Part shown: positions 24,357 to 31,383 of the stretch, in pieces
How positions within the stretch are numbered: position 1 is the stretch's first letter
Layout of the letters: each line of letters opens with the position of its first letter
From: Candidatus Zambryskiibacteriota bacterium
GTDB taxonomy: Bacteria > Patescibacteriota > Minisyncoccia > Phycocordibacterales > DATDWN01
Length of the DNA stretch: 46,233 bases
Assembly: GCA_023267045.1 (NCBI GenBank)
Contig: JAHFOB010000008.1
Coordinates: 1-46,233, forward strand
Direction: 5' to 3'
The notes under the pieces: generated by a model
What the model saw: the letters and a program-made list of their open reading frames with translations, nothing else
Told to the model about the DNA's origin: nothing
The model's database searches: none
Translations under genes and position numbers: made by a program

Positions 24357-25088
24357 TTATACCGCAACCTCTGGTTTTTTCAATTGTCCAGCTTTGTAAC
24401 TTTCAGCTATTTTGCCAAGGAAAAACTCTATACTAGTTCTGCTTGAATCATTGCCTGGAATAGGAAATTCCACCTCGTTTAAGTTGTTATCTGTCCCAGA
24501 AAGACTGACAACTGGAATACCCATAACTTTGGCTTCTTTTACAGCTATTGACTCTTTTTTGCTATCAACTACAAACAGTGCTGCGGGCAGATTTTTCATA
24601 ACAGAGATACCGAAAAAGAAACTTCGGAGTTTATCGATCTCTCGATCTATCAAAAGTCTCTCTTTTTTCGTATATTTGACCAATTCACCTTTCTCTTTTT
24701 GCGAAACCCATGATTCAAGTTTCATCACTCGTTTTCTGATTTCAGGAAAGTTTGTCAGAGTTCCGCCAATAAAACGTCCAGCGACGTAAGGCATGTTAAT
24801 GCTCTCTGCAACAGATGTTATAGCTTGTCGCGCCTCATTTTTACCACTTACAAATAGTATCTGTGCTCCTCGTGAACCTAGAGTCTCGACAAACTGAAGT
24901 GCACTATCTAGAGAGTCTTTTGTCTTCTCGAGATCAAAAATCTCGATGTTGTTTTTAACACCAAATATAAAAGGTTTTGCACTCGGATGTCGGCGAGATT
25001 TTATAAAGCCAAAGTGAGCACCAGCAGAAAAAAGAGCGTCTACTACGCTATTATCCACAACTGCCCCGTTTTTTGATTTATCTGCCAT
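24357..25088 (-). CDS. rpsB: Ribosomal protein uS2
   Basis: A 243-aa small-subunit protein: FSAGAHFGFIKSRRHPSAKPFIFGVKNNIEIFDLEKT, FVSGKNEARQAI, GRFIGGTLTNFPEIRKR and NLPAALFVVDSKKESIAVKEAKVMGIPVV are all diagnostic. Full length. First gene of rpsB-tsf. A structured element (25139-25311) lies 50 bp upstream. -35/-10-like TTGCAC, 17 bp, TAGACT precede the start. Confidence 0.97.
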   Translation of the reverse strand: MADKSKNGAVVDNSVVDALFSAGAHFGFIKSRRHPSAKPFIFGVKNNIEIFDLEKTKDSLDSALQFVETLGSRGAQILFVSGKNEARQAITSVAESINMPYVAGRFIGGTLTNFPEIRKRVMKLESWVSQKEKGELVKYTKKERLLIDREIDKLRSFFFGISVMKNLPAALFVVDSKKESIAVKEAKVMGIPVVSLSGTDNNLNEVEFPIPGNDSSRTSIEFFLGKIAESYKAGQLKKPEVAV

Positions 25089-25138
25089 GTGGGAAATAGT
25101 CTAACAGAAACGGGTACCTAGTGCAACTACATTTATAA

Positions 25139-25311
25139 AACCAAAATCTCTTACTCTCCAAAACCTTTTCAGAGACACAAACTTTTCCAGCCAAAAGTTT
25201 CGTTCTGTCCTCGGGCTTGATTTGTCAATTTCCGCTATCGCTCAATTGACAAAACCATGCTCAAGCCCTGCGGGTGCTCTGAAAAGGTTTTGGTTCGACG
25301 AGATTTTGGTT
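25139..25311 (-). repeat. Structured element, subtype A, copy 1
   Basis: Read on the minus strand it begins CAAAATCTCGTCGAA and ends GAGTAAGAGATTTTG. Helices: P1; P2 CCAAAACC../..GGTTTTGG; P3 GGCTTGA/TCAAGCC; P4 TTGTCAATT/AATTGACAA; P5 AAACTTTTG/AAAAGTTT with GGCTGG loop. Junctions CACCCGCAG, GCATGGTT and CGAGGACA are conserved in the other three copies. It is inverted relative to copy 2 (25781) and together they flank the gene at 25382-25729. Nothing else is seen in the rpsB-25382 gap except a hairpin at 25326. Confidence 0.78.
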
Positions 25312-25325
25312 AGTGGTAAATTTTT

Positions 25326-25371
25326 ACGAGAAAAGCCACACACGTGTGAAAGCTGTGAAAGCTTTTCTCGT
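25326..25371. terminator. Hairpin after the 115-aa gene
   Basis: ACGAGAAAAGC / GCTTTTCTCGT, 11-bp stem with an inner CACAC/GTGTG. On the minus strand the tail is A-rich rather than T-rich, so terminator function is uncertain. Confidence 0.4.
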
Positions 25372-25381
25372 GTGTAGCTAA

Positions 25382-25729
25382 TTACTTGCGAACCAAGACG
25401 ATTTGAAAACATGAATCATCTCGCTCAAGTGCCTCAACATCGTGTGCGAACGGGTGATTTTCCGGATTCAGGTCGTACAAAGGGTAATCATCGAATGTAG
25501 AAACCCCGTAAATCACATCACGACCCCATTCAGCCCTTCGAATCGGATCATCGTCCAATTTAACCCGAATTGGCTTATGGGTTCCGATGTTGCCATACCT
25601 GTCCGTGTTGATATAGAACAACTCGGCTCCCGGATTGATGTCGTTACGCTCTGCAAGACGGTATCCTGACAGAACATGTTGGGATTCTTCAAGAAATCTT
25701 TTCTTACTGAAGTGTCGCTGCCATTCCAT
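25382..25729 (-). CDS. Accessory cargo gene between inverted structured elements
   Basis: A 115-aa acidic, soluble protein without a recognised family (YRLAERNDINPGAELFYINTDRYGNIG; RAEWGRDVIYGVSTFDDYPLYDL). A small enzyme or binding domain is possible. Start at 25729 by GGAG 6 nt upstream. It has its own TTGACA, 16 bp, TATTGT promoter that begins 6 bp from element copy 2, and a hairpin before copy 1. GC is higher than in the flanking rpsB and prfA. Its layout matches the RNA unit at 30405-31369. Confidence 0.65.
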   Translation of the reverse strand: MEWQRHFSKKRFLEESQHVLSGYRLAERNDINPGAELFYINTDRYGNIGTHKPIRVKLDDDPIRRAEWGRDVIYGVSTFDDYPLYDLNPENHPFAHDVEALERDDSCFQIVLVRK

Positions 25730-25746
25730 TGATGTCTCCAATGATT

Positions 25747-25774
25747 ACAATACTAAATTTTGGCGATATGTCAA
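25747..25774 (-). promoter_or_regulatory. Promoter of the 115-aa cargo gene
   Basis: TTGACA (25769-25774), 16 bp, TATTGT (25747-25752), reading leftward away from the structured element. Confidence 0.7.
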
Positions 25775-25780
25775 GTCTAG

Positions 25781-25950
25781 CAAAATCTCGTTGAAATAAT
25801 CTTTTCGGAAGACCCCGCAGACCGCAAGCATGGTCTTGTCAAACGACGAGCGAAGCGAGTGAGATTGACAAGTTGCGGTTGAGGACAAAGTGAGCTTTTC
25901 GCTGGAAAAGCGAGCGGTCTGGAGAAAAGATTATTGAGAAAGAGATTTTG
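25781..25950 (+). repeat. Structured element, subtype A, copy 2
   Basis: Begins CAAAATCTCGTTGAA and ends GAGAAAGAGATTTTG. P2 ATAATCTTTTC/GAAAAGATTAT plus GACC/GGTC, P3 ACCGCAA/TTGCGGT, P4 CTTGTCAA/TTGACAAG with a CGAGCGAAGCGAG hairpin (tandem G-A), P5 GCTTTTC/GAAAAGC with GCTG loop. Junctions CCCCGCAG, GCATGGTC, TGAGGACA. Ends 5 bp from the prfA stop. Confidence 0.78.
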
Positions 25951-25955
25951 TAAAA

Positions 25956-26930
25956 TTATTCCTCATCCACACCTCCCACTGATTGACCATTAAAACTCTC
26001 CATAGCCTCTAGGATCGGCTCGATGCCACCTGCCAGGATTTTTTCGATATTGTGCCATGACTGTTTGATACGATGATCAGTGATGCGATCCTGCAAAATG
26101 TTATAGGTACGGATTTTCTCTGATCTGTCTGCGGTTCCTATCTGGTCTTTACGATCAGCAGAGTATTTTTTGGATTCTTCTTCGTCTTTTAGCATTTGCA
26201 GTTTTGCCACCAGAATAGACATCGCTCTCTCACGGTTTTTGAGCTGGCTTCTCTCCGCTGTTGAACGAACATCAATGCCTGTTGCTTTGTGAATTATACG
26301 CACTGCAGTTTCTACTTTATTCACATTTTGGCCTCCAGCTCCTCCAGAGCGACTAGTTTCAATCTCAATATCAGCAGGCTTTATTTCAATTGTAGTTTTC
26401 TTACGAAGAGGAAGAACGGCAACAGTTGCTGTGGAAGTGTGTACACGACCCATTTTCTCTGTCGACGGAACTCTTTGAACACGATGCACGCCAGTTTCAT
26501 AACGCAAAGTTTTGTAAACACCTTTTCCACGAATTTCAAACGAAGCTTCTTTGTATCCACCAACAGAGCTCAAAGACTCATCTATTTTTGAGACAACCCA
26601 ACCTTGGTTTTCAGCGTATCTGGTATACATGTGAGCCAGCTCCTCTGCAAACAGAGAGGCTTCTTCACCGCCAGCACCAGCTCGAACTTCGAGAATAATT
26701 TCATTAGGAAATTCTTCCCCCTTTTCATCCTCTGCTAAAATTTCCTGCATTTGTTTCAAAATAGCATCTTTTTGGGCTCTTAAATTTTCCAATTCCGAGT
26801 GCGCCAAATCCCGAAGCGTTGGATCGCTCTCTATCATTTTCTTTGTTTCCATTTCTTCACGTTCAAGCTTTTTATAACTTTCGGCCAGATAGGAAGTCTT
26901 ATTATTTTGTGAGAATTTTTCTAGGTCCAT
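25956..26930 (-). CDS. prfA: Peptide chain release factor 1
   Basis: A 324-aa class I release factor reading UAA/UAG. It has the coiled N-terminal domain, the GGQ peptidyl-hydrolysis motif ([18 protein letters not shown]) and the [22 protein letters not shown] block. RF1 rather than RF2 is inferred from overall pattern and the absence of the RF2-type SPF motif; the stop-codon tripeptide was not pinned down. The start at 26930 (MDLEKF) is preferred to a TTG five codons upstream. Structured elements lie on both sides. Confidence 0.93.
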   Translation of the reverse strand: MDLEKFSQNNKTSYLAESYKKLEREEMETKKMIESDPTLRDLAHSELENLRAQKDAILKQMQEILAEDEKGEEFPNEIILEVRAGAGGEEASLFAEELAHMYTRYAENQGWVVSKIDESLSSVGGYKEASFEIRGKGVYKTLRYETGVHRVQRVPSTEKMGRVHTSTATVAVLPLRKKTTIEIKPADIEIETSRSGGAGGQNVNKVETAVRIIHKATGIDVRSTAERSQLKNRERAMSILVAKLQMLKDEEESKKYSADRKDQIGTADRSEKIRTYNILQDRITDHRIKQSWHNIEKILAGGIEPILEAMESFNGQSVGGVDEE

Positions 26931-26937
26931 CAGAACA

Positions 26938-26995
26938 ATTTTCAATTTTTAATTTACAATTTTTAATGAATTTTCAATGTCTCAATTTATAAAGT
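26938..26995. repeat. AT-rich spacer repeat
   Basis: Iterations of CAATTTTTAATTTACAA and similar, as also seen at 8098-8120 and 40995-41040. It looks like a common AT-rich spacer sequence of this genome. Confidence 0.4.
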
Positions 26996-27000
26996 ATAGC

Positions 27001-27138
27001 AAAATAACGAAGCTTCGTTGACTCATAACTTTTACGGCATATCTCGGAGCGAGTGTATCGCGAGAGCAAGGAAATTTTTCAGTAGAAAAATATTCCGGTG
27101 CCGGAAAAATTATGAGGAGAAAGAAACTTCGTTATTTT
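27001..27138 (+). repeat. Structured element, subtype B, at the rpmE 3' end
   Basis: Outer stem AAAATAACGAAG / CTTCGTTATTTT; internal loop GTTGA / GAGAAA as in subtype A; P2 CTCATAA/TTATGAG; hairpin CTCGGAGCGAG; motif CGAGAGCAA; hairpin with CAGTAG loop; then GGTG. The last motifs match the dnaE-end element (12973). It overlaps the rpmE stop codon (27132-27134). Confidence 0.6.
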
Positions 27139-27395
27139 TTACCAGCCTTTGCTTTTGCAACTCGTGCTTTAAACTTTTCAGCTCTACCCGCTGTATCTAG
27201 TGACTTCTCATTTCCAGTATAAAAAGGGTGTGAAGCTGAAGAAACTTCTAGTCTGTATAGTGGATATTCCTTGCCATTTTTTGCCTTGGCTTTTTCGGTT
27301 GTGTGAACAGTAGATGCGATAATAAACTCGGCGCCATTGCTGTTGTCGATAAATAGTACTTCCTTATAATCCTTTGGATGTATGTCTTTTTTCAT
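27132..27395 (-). CDS. rpmE: Ribosomal protein bL31
   Basis: An 87-aa bL31: [20 protein letters not shown], the [11 protein letters not shown] strand and [10 protein letters not shown], where the family motif SHPFYTG is intact. It lacks the Cys zinc residues (type B-like). The stop overlaps a structured element. A short repeat containing GTAATCGAATTTAC lies upstream of the start, shared with the spacer before a transketolase gene. Confidence 0.93.
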   Translation of the reverse strand: MKKDIHPKDYKEVLFIDNSNGAEFIIASTVHTTEKAKAKNGKEYPLYRLEVSSASHPFYTGNEKSLDTAGRAEKFKARVAKAKAGKK

Positions 27396-27555
27396 AATTA
27401 CGAATTATGCGAATGTAATCGAATTTACAAATAAATCGAAAAATTCAGTCGCCAACCATCCTACCAAAAAAGCCTCCATTTGGCAAGATTTTGAAAAATA
27501 GAATAAGTGTGCTAGAAATATCGAAGAAACAAATAACAGACACGGAGGTGTCATA

Positions 27556-27960
27556 ATGAGGCTCTTAAAGAGAATTCTCGGTTTTATGGGTCTACCAGTT
27601 TTTAAAGCAACCAAGTGCGGACACTTCACAAAAAATAAAGGTTTTGTCTCTGCGTTTGGAGAAACAATCACCACCAAGATGCCAGTCCAGTCTGATGGCT
27701 CTTATGAATGGTGCCTTAGTTGCATCGAGAAAATGGCTATTAAGTGCGCTTGGTGCAACAAGGGAATAATGATCGGCGATATTGTCACAGTCTCTGCCAT
27801 TGATTCCCATCCACACCTTCACAAGAATTTGGTATTTGTGAAAGAAGAAACTGAGGCACTTTTGGGTTGTCTCAGAGAAAGTTGTGGTCTAGCAAGCGAG
27901 GCAGGAGGTCGTTGGATACCGGGCGAAGATGGCCATGGTAAAGTTGGTAGTTTGTTGTAA
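27556..27960 (+). CDS. Cys-rich accessory protein
   Basis: A 134-aa protein with likely zinc sites: C21, then WCLSC (52-57), CAWC (64-67) and two later Cys (104-109), plus HPHLH. I do not recognise the family. The start is fixed by GGAGGTGTCATA before the ATG, and TGTGCTAGAAAT (extended -10-like) lies upstream, much like the gene at 172-501. A strong terminator follows. GC is higher than in rpmE or the transglycosylase gene. Another small autonomous unit. Confidence 0.65.
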   Translation: MRLLKRILGFMGLPVFKATKCGHFTKNKGFVSAFGETITTKMPVQSDGSYEWCLSCIEKMAIKCAWCNKGIMIGDIVTVSAIDSHPHLHKNLVFVKEETEALLGCLRESCGLASEAGGRWIPGEDGHGKVGSLL

Positions 27961-27988
27961 TTTCCTAAGAAATTCTCTACGCCAAGAT

Positions 27989-28018
27989 AGCGGCTGACAG
28001 ATACTGTCAGCCGCTTTT
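27989..28018 (+). terminator. Terminator of the Cys-rich accessory gene
   Basis: AGCGGCTGACAG / CTGTCAGCCGCT, perfect 12-bp stem, 3-nt loop, then TTTTGCTG. Confidence 0.8.
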
Positions 28019-28049
28019 GCTGTTTAGAAAATAAATAAAAACTACTTAT

Positions 28050-28168
28050 AACTTTTAAAACTAGATGCAGTTCTAGGCGGAAAGGTAAATGGACGAGGAG
28101 CCTTACATGTCGTAAGGTGACGAGAACATTTACCTTTCCAACAACGAAATGCGCTAGTTTTAAAAGTT
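28050..28168 (-). repeat. Structured element, subtype C, at the transglycosylase 3' end
   Basis: Outer stem AACTTTTAAAACTAG / CTAGTTTTAAAAGTT, internal loop, second stem GGAAAGGTAAATG / CATTTACCTTTCC, and an inner hairpin. On the minus strand the inner part reads TTCTCGTCACCTTACG..GTAAGGCTC, which matches TTCTCACCTTAGCG..CTAAGGCTC in the nrdB-end element (39841). It overlaps the stop codon at 28160. Confidence 0.58.
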
Positions 28169-29542
28169 AAGGGGGTCGATCATGGTTGTTTGAATATTCT
28201 CGGCAATGGACATAACACTATTTCCATACGACAGATTCGGTGGTCTCCGTGTTGATGAACATGACGAGCCAGAGTAATATTTACAAGCCGCGTTACGCTC
28301 TGCTGTGTACGAGCCAGAAACTGCACCGAGTTCCGACATGTACACAGCCGTTGCCATGAAAGCATCTCTAGGATTCCACGGGTTAGCGGAATCTCCAGAA
28401 ATTCCAAGCATATTTCCAACCTTATCTTTGAACAATTCCCATGTCGAAGGAATAAACTGTGATGGTCCCATCCCCCCACCATACCCTCTACTTGATGTAT
28501 AGTTCGTGCCAAGTGGACAAGAAACTGGAGTAGTTTTCCAATCTCCACCAATTCGATTCATAATATTTTGAAATGGCACAGTATCTCTCGGAGCTTTCAT
28601 AACTTTTTCAAAAAATGTCCCTGTATTTTTACCAACACCATCTCCAGTATCCAAACTACTAACAATACAGGCGCCAACATTTTGTCCCAAGTTTGATTCT
28701 TGAGTGATAATAGCCAGAAGAAATGCTGGTCTGACACCTGTTTTTGCTCCAGCATCTTGAGCATATTTTAACGCATCTCCAAAAGGAATAGCTGCTGAGT
28801 CGCGAAGTTTGAAAAGAGCCGCTCGTATTTGAGCTGCATGTTGCTGGCGTTCGGAAAGGACCTGCTGGTATGTTTTTTCTTGAGTTTTATTTACACTAAT
28901 CAAATATTCTTTCTCTTTTTCATTTGCTTCGACTTGTTTTTGCTGAACTTGAGCGGCAACTTTTGTATCAGTTTCTTTGTTTTTCTGGAGATCGAGTGCC
29001 TCTTTTTCTTTTTCGGTCAAATCTTTTGTAGCACGAACTTGGACAAAAAGATCTTTGAGAGAATTGCCGACTTGCTGAAAGCTATCAATATCACTAAAAA
29101 AATCAGAAATATTTTGATTGCCAAGCATTATCTCTGGCAAACTGTATTGATCAATCTCGTTTGTCTGACGAAGCAGTTGCCCCAACGACTCATGACCTTT
29201 GCTTATTTGATCTTCGAGACTTGCTATGTGAGCGTTTTTCTTTGCAATATCTTGATCGAGTTGAGCGATTGCGATATTTTTCTTTTTTATAAGAGCTTTG
29301 GCTTGCTGAATTTTGGCATTGAGCAATGCCGCCTCTTGTTGGAGAGACTTCGTGTTAGCTTTTGTAGAATCCAATATAGACTGCCATTTAGCGATATCTG
29401 CCTCTGTTTGCGCTAGTTCATCTCGCCACTGCTGTTCCTGTTCTGCGTCAGTTAGAGCAAAAACCGCTCTGTATTGCAGAAAAAAGCCTGAAAATATAGT
29501 CAGAAAGACAAAAAAAGCAATTACAAACAACCGTTTTTGCAT
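28160..29542 (-). CDS. Secreted coiled-coil protein with lytic transglycosylase domain
   Basis: A 460-aa exported protein. Signal peptide/helix (residues ~3-27), then a coiled coil of about 200 residues similar in style to EnvC/PcsB hydrolase regulators (about 32-235), then a lysozyme-like domain (AFLLAIITQESNLG, catalytic Glu in QES; GGGMGPSQFIPSTWELF; AAVYMSELGA) like MltB/SLT. It probably cleaves peptidoglycan during growth or division. Start at 29542; TATAAT lies 6 nt upstream, so leaderless. A structured element overlaps its stop. Confidence 0.85.
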   Translation of the reverse strand: MQKRLFVIAFFVFLTIFSGFFLQYRAVFALTDAEQEQQWRDELAQTEADIAKWQSILDSTKANTKSLQQEAALLNAKIQQAKALIKKKNIAIAQLDQDIAKKNAHIASLEDQISKGHESLGQLLRQTNEIDQYSLPEIMLGNQNISDFFSDIDSFQQVGNSLKDLFVQVRATKDLTEKEKEALDLQKNKETDTKVAAQVQQKQVEANEKEKEYLISVNKTQEKTYQQVLSERQQHAAQIRAALFKLRDSAAIPFGDALKYAQDAGAKTGVRPAFLLAIITQESNLGQNVGACIVSSLDTGDGVGKNTGTFFEKVMKAPRDTVPFQNIMNRIGGDWKTTPVSCPLGTNYTSSRGYGGGMGPSQFIPSTWELFKDKVGNMLGISGDSANPWNPRDAFMATAVYMSELGAVSGSYTAERNAACKYYSGSSCSSTRRPPNLSYGNSVMSIAENIQTTMIDPLNF

Positions 29543-29548
29543 CACATA

Positions 29549-29554
29549 ATTATA
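29549..29554 (-). promoter_or_regulatory. -10 box of the transglycosylase gene
   Basis: GTGTATAAT with 6 nt to the ATG: leaderless architecture. Confidence 0.5.
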
Positions 29555-29605
29555 CACCAAAATACAGACGTTTTGGAAGTAAAATTGTTACTAAAACAAT
29601 AGAGA

Positions 29606-30352
29606 TTATTTTGCTTGCTCTTTCTTTGGAGATTCTTTTGGAGTATCACCTGTGGCTTCAGCGCCTTCCTCATCCTTTTTACCTTTCTTTTCTACTTCAA
29701 TAGCTGACAAATCAACTGGAGCCTCTTCCACTTCCTCTTCTTTTGGAGCTGCTGCTGATGCAACTACTTGGTCAGCTGATTCGGCCAATGTTACACCTGT
29801 TGGAAGTACGATACTAGATGCAACAATAGTACTACCGAAATCAATTAAGCTAGAAATATCAACCTGCAATCCTCGTGGCAAGTTTTGCGGTTCTGCAGAA
29901 ATTTTAAGTTCATGGAGAACTTTAATCAAACTTCCTCCTAAATCTTTCACCGCTGGAGCACTACCCACGAATTCAAGTGGCACAGAAATTTCCAGTTTCT
30001 TTCCTTTTTCGAATACATAAAAATCTGCGTGACGAGGAATATCAGTTACAGGATCATAGTCCACAGAGTGGATGAGCGTATCAAAAGAGCCTTCTGGACT
30101 TTTTAACGTAACAACTGAAGACTCACCTGCTGTGTGCCAGGCTTTAACAAACTCTTTATGAATAAGGGTTATTGGGGTTGATTCTGTTTTCTTACTTTGC
30201 CCTGTAGCGTGCTGTTTACCACGTACTGAGCTTTGCTCTAGTACTGTGGCACTGCTACCGGGGCCATAAAAAACAGCTGGCATCTTGCCCTCTTTTCGGA
30301 GTTGCGAGACGTCTTCTGTATTTTCGCGCTTTGTTGCAGTTAAAGTTAACAT
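29606..30352 (-). CDS. rplY: Ribosomal protein bL25, CTC family
   Basis: A 248-aa 5S rRNA-binding protein. It has the bL25 N-domain (RKEGKMPAVFYGPG; STPITLIHKEFVKAWHTAGESSVVTL; DYDPVTDIPRHADFYVF) and the C-terminal TL5/CTC beta domain (LEISVPLEFVGSAPAVKDLGG), plus an acidic/Lys tail. About 20 extra residues (SSATVLEQSSVRGKQHATG) sit between YGPG and STPITL and are encoded around a 31-nt palindrome (30220-30250). Start at 30352; -10 TATACT (30360-30365) 7 nt upstream. Confidence 0.93.
   Translation of the reverse strand: MLTLTATKRENTEDVSQLRKEGKMPAVFYGPGSSATVLEQSSVRGKQHATGQSKKTESTPITLIHKEFVKAWHTAGESSVVTLKSPEGSFDTLIHSVDYDPVTDIPRHADFYVFEKGKKLEISVPLEFVGSAPAVKDLGGSLIKVLHELKISAEPQNLPRGLQVDISSLIDFGSTIVASSIVLPTGVTLAESADQVVASAAAPKEEEVEEAPVDLSAIEVEKKGKKDEEGAEATGDTPKESPKKEQAK
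30220..30250. repeat. 31-nt in-frame palindrome, rplY copy
   Basis: CCAC, left arm GTACTGAGC, loop TTT, right arm GCTCTAGTAC, T, GTGG. Compared with gyrB copy 1 the outer C-G and the C/G next to GTAC are both exchanged with their partners, so the stem is kept. It encodes EQSSVRG as in gyrB. Confidence 0.75.
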
Positions 30353-30404
30353 GGTGGCCAGTATACATAAATTGTTTGGAACAATCAAGAGCGTTTCTGT
30401 TGTA

Positions 30405-30590
30405 CTAACAAAATCTCTTACTCACCAAAACCTTTTCAGAGACACAAACTTTTCCAGCCAAAAGTTTGTTCTAGTCCTCAGGCTTGATTTGTCAATTTCA
30501 CCCCTCGCTTTGCTCGGGATCAATTGACAAAACCATGCTCAAGCCCTGCGGGTGCTCTGAAAAGGTTTTGGTTCAACGAGATTTTGTTAG
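30405..30590 (-). repeat. Structured element, subtype A, copy 3
   Basis: On the minus strand: CTAACAAAATCTCGTTGAA ... GAGTAAGAGATTTTGTTAG. It is close to copy 1 in P2, P3 and P5, but the P4 hairpin is replaced by CCCGAGCAAAGCGAGGGG, the tandem G-A hairpin seen in copies 2 and 4. Junctions CACCCGCAG, GCATGGTT, TGAGGAC. Inverted relative to copy 4; the pair flanks the RNA at 30670-31113. Confidence 0.8.
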
Positions 30591-30620
30591 CTGTAAAGTT
30601 ACTTTGGTTTACTACTAAGC

Positions 30621-30655
30621 ATCAACATGTCAACCTGGCAGGTTGACATGTTGAT
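30621..30655. repeat. 35-nt near-perfect palindrome
   Basis: ATCAACATGTCAACCTG and its exact reverse complement around one G, followed by TTTTT on the plus strand. It could be a terminator for rightward transcription or an operator; no plus-strand gene ends here. Confidence 0.55.
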
Positions 30656-30663
30656 TTTTGTAA

Positions 30664-31113
30664 AAGAAGTGACCCGGGAAACTCGCGTTTCCCGGGCCGG
30701 TATTGAAGATTCAACTCTCCTTGCAAACAAGTTTGCAAGATTCTAGGACAATCTTCCTGCCTGAGTGCTTCCAACGTCGATTATGTCCTTTCCTAAGGGA
30801 CCAACGCCAGAACCCAGAAACCACTACACCTGTTTGTAGCAAAGCGATATTGAGTCGCTCTGTAAAAAGTTACAGGAACATCAGGATCTCTATGGAAAGC
30901 TTTTGAGCAAAACTCTCCTCCTGAGCTGGCAGCTATGATGAATGCTTTTACATCCGTGGATCTACTCTTGCCGGATCATAGCTCATATCCTTCGAGTAGG
31001 TACTCGAAGGGTGCTCTTATGAGAGAATCGTTGAAAATTATTGATGTGGTTCTGAGGAGCTAGAGAGAACTAGCGCCTCTTGCCTATGCGAAACCCGCTC
31101 ACGGAACCTCCCG
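30664..31113 (-). ncRNA. Candidate ~450-nt structured RNA flanked by inverted elements
   Basis: A promoter TTGACA, 16 bp, TATAAT (31120-31147) reads leftward into ~450 nt ending in a CCCGGGAAA/TTTCCCGGG hairpin and TTCTTTT. No long ORF fills it. Several perfect hairpins occur on the minus strand: CCTTCGAGTA/TACTCGAAGG, CTTGCAAAC/GTTTGCAAG, GCTAG/CTAGC, GCGA/TCGC, and a closing GAAGATT/AATCTTC. Two tiny ORFs (10 aa after GGGAGG; 12 aa) are possible. It does not show RNase P, tmRNA or SRP RNA signature motifs. Function unknown. Confidence 0.55.
30673..30696 (-). terminator. Terminator of the ~450-nt RNA
   Basis: CCCGGGAAA / TTTCCCGGG, 9-bp stem, followed on the minus strand by a moderately T-rich tail. 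Confidence 0.65.
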
Positions 31114-31119
31114 TCCGCT

Positions 31120-31147
31120 ATTATACATTACTGATTAATATTGTCAA
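31120..31147 (-). promoter_or_regulatory. Consensus promoter of the ~450-nt RNA
   Basis: TTGACA (31142-31147), 16-bp spacer, TATAAT (31120-31125): a perfect sigma-70-type match. Confidence 0.8.
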
Positions 31148-31187
31148 ATATGAAAAATACCCCTATAAACTAGGCTTTTTCAGCTAA

Positions 31188-31369
31188 CAAAATCTCGTCG
31201 AATCTTACACAGTTCTGGAGACCCCGCAGTGCCAGAAGCATGGTTCCGTCAACGACCACGAGCAAAGCGAGGGGCTCATTGACGGATTCTGGCCGAGGAC
31301 AGGGCTTAAAAATTTCGCAGGAAATTTTTAAGCTAGCTCCAGAACTGTGTAAGTTCGTAAGAGATTTTG
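31188..31369 (+). repeat. Structured element, subtype A, copy 4
   Basis: Begins CAAAATCTCGTCGAA and ends GTAAGAGATTTTG. P2 is an uninterrupted 17-bp stem (CTTACACAG../..CTGTGTAAG), P3 GCCAGAA/TTCTGGC, P4 CGTCAA/TTGACG with CGAGCAAAGCGAGG hairpin, P5 CTTAAAAATTTC/GAAATTTTTAAG with GCAG loop. Junctions CCCCGCAG, GCATGGTT, CGAGGACA. Ends 14 bp from the fba stop. Confidence 0.8.
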
Positions 31370-31383
31370 TGAATACTAAGAGA

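Noticed and set aside
30664-31113. RNase P RNA, tmRNA or SRP RNA
   Set aside because: The conserved P4 and GGAAAGTCCGGGC-type blocks, the tRNA-Ala-like ends and tag ORF, and the SRP apical loop motif are all absent on both strands.
25139-31369. Integron attC sites
   Set aside because: No integrase is present, core GTTRRRY/RYYYAAC boxes are not consistent, and the elements have a multi-helix junction unlike the simple attC hairpin.
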